Shown one piece after another: positions 45,151-50,903 of a stretch of 50,903 nucleotides of DNA. The DNA is from Zygnema cylindricum (Eukaryota; Streptophyta; Zygnematophyceae; Zygnematales; Zygnemataceae): positions 69,386-120,288 of the forward strand of contig JBBHKE010001627.1 of NCBI GenBank assembly GCA_037447655.1, written 5' to 3'. The notes under the pieces were generated by a model. It searched no databases, had not been told where the DNA came from, and saw only the letters and a program-made list of their open reading frames with translations. The first letter of the stretch is position 1. Every line of letters starts with the position of its first letter. Both the position numbers and the translations under genes were made by a program.

Positions 45151-45946
45151 CTCTATCTCCTGCGAATCCACACTAAATCTCGCGGGACCTCTCGCTGCCA
45201 CGGCTGCGGCCTTGTCGAGCTCCTCCGACTGCCACACACCATTATTGCTGTGCTTTCTGCTTTTTTTTTGTTGTTTTGCTTGGATTTTGCCTTTAGCTGT
45301 TTTGTTTTTGCTTGCATTTTGCCCTTTGCTTTTCCTTTGCCCCTCCCTTTTTTTTTTTTGCTTATCTTTTTCCATTGTTTTTTTTGCGCTTGTTTTACTT
45401 TTTGCTATTTGTTTTTTTGCTTCTGTTTTGCTTGTTTCTTTTTGTTTTGCTTTTGCTTTGCTTTTTGCTTTTTCATTTTCGCTTTAGTTTTGCTTATTGT
45501 TTTATTTTTTGCTTTTCCTTTTACTTTCTACTTTTTGTTTTACTTTTAGCTTTTTGTTTTGGTTTTTTGTTTTGCATTTTGCTTCTTGAAATTTTATTTT
45601 AGGGTTTTCTGAAACTCCTTTCACCTGATTGCATTTGATCTTTCCAGGTGGCGACTTTTGCTGGGCAGGCTGTTTGTACGGAGCTCATGGCTTGAAGGAT
45701 TTTGAAGGGGAAAATCAAATCCTTTGAGGCTTTCCTAGTGGAGACGCTGCGAAGCTCTTCGGAAGATCCTAGCAGAATTTTAAAAGGTTCATTAATGAGT
45801 TTTTTAATTTCCAAAATTTTGGGGATATATATGACAGGAAAATACAGAGAAATATAAATAAAATGTATATTTGACAGGGAAATGCCGACTTTGGTGCTTC
45901 TCACCTGCCATTCTATGCTTTCACAGGCCGAGAGAAGATCCTTCCA
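45151..45946 (-). pseudogene. SYP61: syntaxin-6/SYP61-like N-terminal domain exons, fragment
   Basis: Two exon-like pieces on the minus strand. 45946-45905 (ggcag | ... | gtgaga) encodes WKDLLSACESIEWQ. 45228-~45151 (gtggcag | ...) encodes SEELDKAAAVAARGPARFSV then DSQEIE. Joined in phase 0 they give SIEWQ-SEELDKAAAVAARGP, very close to the SIEWQ-VDELxKAxxVAA pattern of the syntaxin-6 N-terminal helical domain of plant SYP61, a TGN/endosome Qc-SNARE. I find no upstream start exon, no clear donor after the second piece, and no SNARE motif or membrane anchor in the ~6 kb downstream. The 676-bp intron has TTTTGC repeats. Probably a captured or decayed fragment; a gene with very long introns is possible but less likely. 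Confidence 0.6.
45243..45605 (+). repeat. (TTTTGC)n-type T-rich repeat
   Basis: Irregular ttttgcttgttttgcttttt units for ~360 bp; similar sequence begins repeat Z at 46016. ORFs here (Phe/Leu/Cys-rich) are artefacts. Confidence 0.85.
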
Positions 45947-46015
45947 CTGCCTCTCTCTCTCCCCACTCTCCCCTCTCCCCTGTTCATATTCCATGTTTTC
46001 ATGTTTTGTTTTTGC

Positions 46016-46576
46016 TTGTATTTTGCCTTATGCTTTTCAATTGCCTTTTTTTTTGCTTTACTTTTTCCATTGTTTTTTTGCCGTTATTCGGAAGTATTAA
46101 TATACTTGGAAATATTGTTTTTATTCGGAAAAATACTTTCACCGGTCATTTTCTCATCGTCTCTCACATTCAATTTCCACGTTACAATACAAAAAAGTTT
46201 ACAATCAACTGTGTATGAAAAATCATTTATACCTTTGATAAGATCGTTACATAACTGATCAAAATAAAACATAAAACAAAGCATTGAAAATGTTGAAACT
46301 TTCCAGTGTGACAAAAAACATTATGTTTGATACCAAAAAACAGTAACTAGAGAAAAAAAAGACGAAGTTAACGAATGATTCTTGATTTTCATCCATTAAT
46401 CTCAATTAAATTCAACTATTTCCTAATCTATCGAGATGAACAAAAATTGTACTAAATATATGTACTTGCTAAAAAATTATTGCTTAAATCGATTTTTACA
46501 CTCTTCAAAGGTAAAAAAATTGCTACCGCAAAGTAAAAAATTACTATTGAAATACTAAAAAGAAAAACTTCTCTCC
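46016..46576. repeat. ~560-bp dispersed repeat Z, copy 2
   Basis: Direct copy of 31165-31728 with scattered substitutions and small indels; both end at aaaacttctctcc. Confidence 0.85.
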
Positions 46577-46979
46577 TTAACCCAATATTCGGTTATGGAG
46601 AAAATAGCGCTAAATTGGGGTTTACCATCTAAAGAAATTGCAAAAAAAGATAAAGAAAACTTGATGCTATTTTTGCGAGTGAATCCTTCATCTGTTTAAG
46701 CCCTATTATCTATTATCTTAATTTGAGACAAATTTATGAAGTTCCAAAAATTTAGAATGAATTAAAAGTAAACCCTATTTGGTGCATTTTTTAATTGCAC
46801 AAAAAATGTGTAAACTATATAATCGGAAAAAGGAAAAACGAAAAAGTTTTTGGCAAATAACTTTTCACAAGGGTTATTTAAAGCGATAAATTCAAGTTCC
46901 CCCGGTAAATATTTTAATTTACAAAGGAACTCTTAAGTAATATACGCCTAGCATTCGATTCTTTTCTATTTTATTCTCA
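46577..46979. other. gene-free stretch 3' of EXO
   Basis: AT-rich sequence downstream of the EXO stop codon; probably contains its 3' UTR. A possible minus-strand AATAAA (complement tttatt) lies at about 46970-46975, right by the stop. Confidence 0.35.
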
Positions 46980-49900
46980 TTAATTAGTGTATAGAGGTGG
47001 AGAGGGTCCCATATCCTTTTTAAAAGGAAGAAGATTCAAAGGCTCAAACGGAAGGAAAAGGGGCGGAGAGGGAGGAGGGGAGGGAGGGCGAGGAGGAGGG
47101 CGTGGGGGAGGTGAAGGAGGGGGAGAAGAGGGCGGGGGAGGAGAGGGAGGGGGAGGAGAGGGAGGGGGAGGAGAGGGAGGTGGAGGAGGAGGAGGACGAG
47201 GAGGAGGAGAAGGCGGTGGAGAGGGTGGTGGCGAGGGAGGCGGAGATGGAGGAGGAGATCGTCGTTTAGGAGGAGGAGGAGGAAGAAGATAGGGAGGAGG
47301 AAGAAATGGTGTCCCATCACAATTCCCACATTTCCCATTTAAACAACATTGTCCTCTAGGACATGGATACCCATTATATTTCGCCCCACATTCCCCTTTT
47401 GGGACTCCAAACCCATTTGAACACTCTCCCTTGAACGGATTAAACAACTTTTGCGCGAAATAGTACTTGTTGTTTTGTCCTTTTACGGTGTAAAACCGTC
47501 CGTCGGGTAACTGCTTTAAATCGAATATCGCGTGACACATATCGGCCGCTTCCCCGACTCCGTCCGTGACCCACGCGTCGATGAAAGGATCCGTCGACGT
47601 TTCCGCGATTTCGTGGAAAAGGACAGTGATCATGCCGTCGACGCCGATGTCGTAGTTTGGCGGAGTCCACCAGGCAGTCGCGCAGTTGTTGGGGCACTGA
47701 GGGCGGGAAATAAGGGGAAAAAATAGGCGGGAAAATGAGGGATATGGGGAAACGGGAAAGTGAGGAAGTGGGGAAATGGAGAATTGAGGAAGTGGGGAAG
47801 TGGGGAAGTGGGGGAAATGGAGAAATGTGGGAAATGGAGAGATGGGTAAATGGAGAGATAAAAAAGAGGGGGAACTCCAAACCCACTCCAAAAGATGTGC
47901 GCGGGGGGAAAGGGATCAGAATCAGGAGTGGGATCAAGAACGGGAACAAGAGAGATGGGGGCGAGAGAGAGAGGGGGCGAGAGAGAGAGGGGGCGAGAGA
48001 GAGAGGGCGAGAGAGAGAGGGCGAGAGAGAGAGGGCGAGAGAGAGAGAGAGAGGACACAAGAAGCAAGAAGCAAGGATCAGGGAGAAATGGAAATGGTTG
48101 ACAAGAAAATGCCTAGAATCGGTTGACCAATGCAAAAAAAAAACATTAAATAAACCAAAAAGGGGGAGCGATGGGTGTGGGAGGAGAAGATGAAGAATAG
48201 AGCCTCAGAAAGGGCAAAAAAAAAGTAAAAGCAAGGACAGTACTGAACCACATAGAGAGAGACACATCCAAAACAAAGCAATCCAGACATACAAGACTTA
48301 CTGCCCCAAAAAAGAAGCTCAAGGATAGAGGATAAACCTGTGTTTCAGAATTTCCGGCCCAAATGTATTTTCCTCCCCACAAAAATGATGTGTGCCATCC
48401 ACAAATGTAAGTACAAAAACCGTCAACTTTTACAGATGAGTCCGTTAAAACAATATAAATCCCATCGTAACTTTGCGGCAACTTCCCGGCATTCACCTGC
48501 GTACATACATACATATAATAAACAATATGATACATATAATGCAGTTGAATTTTTAGGAGAGAGAAAGAAAAACCAAAATAAATAAAAGCAAACGCATTTT
48601 TTTCACACATTTTTTACAAGACTGCTGGAAAGGCGACTCTGGAGATATGAGTAACTAATACAACTGAAAGATTTTTTTTTGAGAAAAGAATGTATTTCTA
48701 TCGACGTAAGTTTGGTTATTAGCTTGAATTGGGATAAGAAATGGTCAATTAGAAAATCTGCATTGTTTTGCAACCATAATTAGTGTGGAAAATAAAGAAT
48801 GTGTGAAATATTCAGGTGAAAACGGTAAAATTTAATGTGGAAAAAGGCATAACTAAACAAATCAAGATTTCTGTGGCCTACAAATGTCCAAAATAAAGCT
48901 CCTTTCGTATTTTTTGCGTGCATTTGATGGTGTGGACGATAAATATTTTACTACTTTTCTGTCCTCAATACTACTTATTTACGATGGTGATTGATGTATC
49001 ATACAAAAATTAGAGTGGAAGACACCTTTCTTTCTTATTTTTACCAATCGTTTCTTTACTATTTTTTTTTATTTGGGCCTTTTTCTTTTTCTAGACCTTT
49101 CTCAATTCATCTTTTTGTCTCCCTTTTGGTCATTCGTTTGCTTTCTTATACTACAATTTTTATTTGATTCTATTTTTATTGGCCTTTTTTTTTTTTTTTT
49201 ACCTGATCATCGGCTGATTGCATAAGTTGATCCTGAGTGAGAGGACTTGAGGATCCGTCTCCATAAGGCATCCCTATTTCCGCTTCTACCTATTCCCAGA
49301 AAAAATAAAAAATAAATAAATAAAGAGAAATACACAAAAAAGGAGATGATAAAACAATCGTAAGAAAGTATACCAAAACGAGAATTCAAAGCATTCGTAC
49401 TTTTTGTAGAAAACATCACCAGAACCTATGAGAAAAAAACACTTCAAAAATGTATATCTAAATCATTCCAATAATTCAGTATCTGATGTGAACTTCCCCC
49501 AGGAATGTATCCGTCCCAAAAAAAATGTCAGAACTTTATCTTCCCCGATAGCAATTTCTCATAGTTTTGCATACTCCAAGATAATCATCCGAAAAAAACT
49601 TCTTTCCAAGCGATGATTTCCAAAATTTTACCTATTTCAAAAAAGATACTTTTAGCCATCCGCCAAATTAAATTTCTCAAATCTTCCCATAAAATTACCA
49701 ATCTCACAGGAATGTTCCCATAAAAAATCCCCTCTTCCTAGTGAAACTTCCCAGCAGTTCACCATTTCAAGCGGAGTTTTCAGAAATTTACCCTCTCCAA
49801 ATTAAATTTCCCAATTTTATTTTCAAAATTTTCCCAAAAACTTCCCATAGTTTTACCTACCCCTAGTGAAATTTCAGATGCGACGTGATTTCCATCATTG

Positions 49901-50336
49901 TCATAAAATAATTGCGCCACATTCCAAAGCTGAGCCGCACTTCCTTCCGTTTGTTTCATAGAAGCGTCGCCCAAAGAACGGATAAAATTACGGATAATGT
50001 CTTTCCGTACAGTTGGCCAACTTCCGTACCACACTAAATGAATCACAATTGGATCATGAATAATGGGTCCACCGTTATACACAAGTTTGGTTGGGGGAAG
50101 GTTTGGACCTCCTATAGTTGGTTTGAAACTTTGGTCCAACTTCGAAGCAAGGTCAGAATTAAGTACGGAAGACGGTACGGATGATGTTACGGAAGAAAGC
50201 ACAGGTTGTACATCATGGACCGCGAACACTAAGGGGTTTAAATAGGCTTTATGTTCAAATGTCGACTTTAAAATGGAAGTTTGGTTGTTAATTCCACAAA
50301 CTCCGGGCCTATTGAAAGGGTTCGTGACTTGGGTGA
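46980..50336 (-). CDS. EXO: EXORDIUM-like (PHI-1 family) extracellular protein with Cys-rich and SPPP tail, 5' end outside window
   Basis: Minus-strand exons: 50336-49861, 49289-49203, 48496-48338, 47696-46980; phases join cleanly to 478 residues plus TAA. The first visible exon starts at acceptor cacttcag; no ATG lies in its open frame, and the upstream pyrimidine tract is intronic, so the signal-peptide exon lies past 50903. Landmarks: LVYNGGPIIHDPIVIHLVWYG then DIIRNFIRSLGD (exon 1); DGIYIVLTDSSVKVDGFC then CGWHTSF and IWAGNSETQ (exon 3); CPNNCATAWWTPPN, IGVDGMITVLFHEIAETSTD, KYYFAQKLFNPFKGECS (exon 4). EXO proteins are secreted, wall-associated growth regulators. Unlike typical angiosperm EXO, a Cys-rich stretch (CPRGQCCLNGKCGNC) and a ~100-residue SPPP/RPPP hydroxyproline-type region follow the domain. 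HEIAET resembles a zinc-peptidase HExxH helix but with Thr in place of the second His. Confidence 0.9.
47042..47280 (-). repeat. coding GGAGGGGGA repeat (SPPP region of EXO)
   Basis: Purine-rich plus strand = CCn/TCC codons encoding the Pro/Ser tail. Plus-strand Gly-rich ORFs are shadows. Confidence 0.88.
47950..48054. repeat. GAGAGAGAGGGGGC microsatellite in EXO intron 3
   Basis: Tandem gcgagagagagaggg units inside the intron between exons 3 and 4. Confidence 0.9.
49440..49900 (-). repeat. degenerate tandem array including the EXO exon 1 donor
   Basis: On the minus strand the real donor region is gaaatttcactagg, ggtaggtaaaactatgggaa. Related blocks recur through the intron: gaagtttcactaggaagagg (about 49756-49737), ggtaattttatgggaag, aggtaaaattttggaaa and gcaaaactatgagaaa, with gggaaatttaatttgg-type spacers. 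Units are ~60-75 bp and diverged. Confidence 0.65.
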
Positions 50337-50344
50337 CTGAAGTG

Positions 50345-50903
50345 GACAAAAGGAGAAAGGGGAAAAGGAAAAGTAAGTCGGAGTGAGAGAAAAGGAGACG
50401 CAAGTAAGAGTGGTAAGCAAGAGCTGGTGAAGGAGGAGAAAAAGAGATGAAGAGAGAGGGAGAGGCGGGAAGAATGGAAAGGTGTGGGAATAATGTCGAA
50501 GTAAAGGAGAAAGAAGGGTGTAGTGGGAGAGAGAAAGAAGGAGAAGAAGACAGAAAGGGCAGACAGAGAGGAGAGGGAGGAGTAAGGAAGAAGGGAGAGG
50601 CAGTGGAGAAGGCACGAGGAAAGAAGGACAAGGCGTAAAGTTAAGACGAAGGGAAAGAGAGACGGCGAATAAAAGTGCGAGAGAGGGGAAGGAAAAGGAT
50701 AGGAAAGCAAATACAACAGGAAAATCTGGGAGAGGAAAATGGAGACTGGGAGGAAGAGGACAGCTTGAGGGAAAAGAGAAAGGTGAGAGGAGGAAGGAGG
50801 GAGGGAGGAGAGAGATAGAGAGAAGGGGGGGGCAGGGAGAGAGAGAGGGAGGGGGAGAGAGAGAGAGAGAGAGAGGGAGAGAGAGGGAGAGCGAGAGAGA
50901 GAG
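50345..50903 (-). repeat. polypurine (+)/polypyrimidine (-) tract upstream of EXO exon
   Basis: More than 500 bp of A/G-rich plus strand, becoming pure GA microsatellite at 50800-50903. On the EXO strand it is the pyrimidine-rich 3' part of an intron. ORFs in three frames are low-complexity. Confidence 0.8.

Noticed and set aside
47440-48193. ORFs on both strands over EXO intron 3 and exon 4
   Set aside because: Shadows of the EXO coding frame or microsatellite translations.
50337-50631. Phe/Ser/Leu/Pro-rich N-terminus of EXO up to 50631
   Set aside because: No ATG in the frame (start would be TTG). The stretch is a pyrimidine-rich intron ending in cacttcag.

Overview
The window is nuclear DNA of a eukaryote of the green-plant (streptophyte) lineage. 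Genes have many spliceosomal GT-AG introns, a plant-type NF-YC, a plastid-targeted membrane protein, a plant-type TRAPPC13, and an EXORDIUM-like wall protein with a Ser-Pro-Pro-Pro tail of the kind common in algal and bryophyte wall glycoproteins. I cannot place it closer than charophyte-grade alga to seedless plant. There are no prokaryotic operons, rRNA genes or CRISPR arrays. Exon structures were worked out by reading splice sites and recalling family sequences; none was checked by a search.

Layout. 0-1.3 kb: gene-free, with a hAT-like element and a small hairpin MITE. 3.1-4.0 kb (-): intact single-exon NF-YC. 4.8-10.5 kb: nested transposon graveyard with hAT-like MITEs (8-bp target duplications), a foldback element with long inverted arms, and elements sharing a TACACCG...AATCGCTATTAG terminus. 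12.4-19.4 kb (+): complete 12-exon TRAPPC13 gene (425 aa) with a 15-nt microexon. 19.4-23.4 kb: AT-rich, low complexity. 23.4-25.2 kb (-): two-exon plastid membrane protein with a GFIDAG/YSGDWSRIG signature. 25.6-31.7 kb: repeats, including a 1.38-kb tandem duplication split in one copy by an insertion carrying a coding fragment. 32.0-36.0 kb (+): NO66-type JmjC gene whose 5' exons carry three stops and a frameshift while its 3' exons stay open. 36-39.1 kb: foldback MITE, poly-C run, 850-bp CT satellite. 39.2-39.9 kb (-): GC-rich ORF with four acidic NDVxMDDAWL-type repeats. 40-44.3 kb: more hAT-like elements, one nested in another. 45.1-46.0 kb (-): two exons of a syntaxin-6/SYP61-like gene with no visible remainder. 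47.0-50.9 kb (-): EXORDIUM-like gene whose first exon lies beyond the window.

The genes look like unrelated housekeeping loci, not one pathway: transcription (NF-YC), trafficking (TRAPPC13, SYP61 fragment), plastid, chromatin/ribosome hydroxylation (NO66) and cell wall (EXO). The most unusual pattern is that several introns in three different genes hold tandem duplications that start at or include the 5' splice site. This gives arrays of decoy donors and may show how introns grow in this genome.
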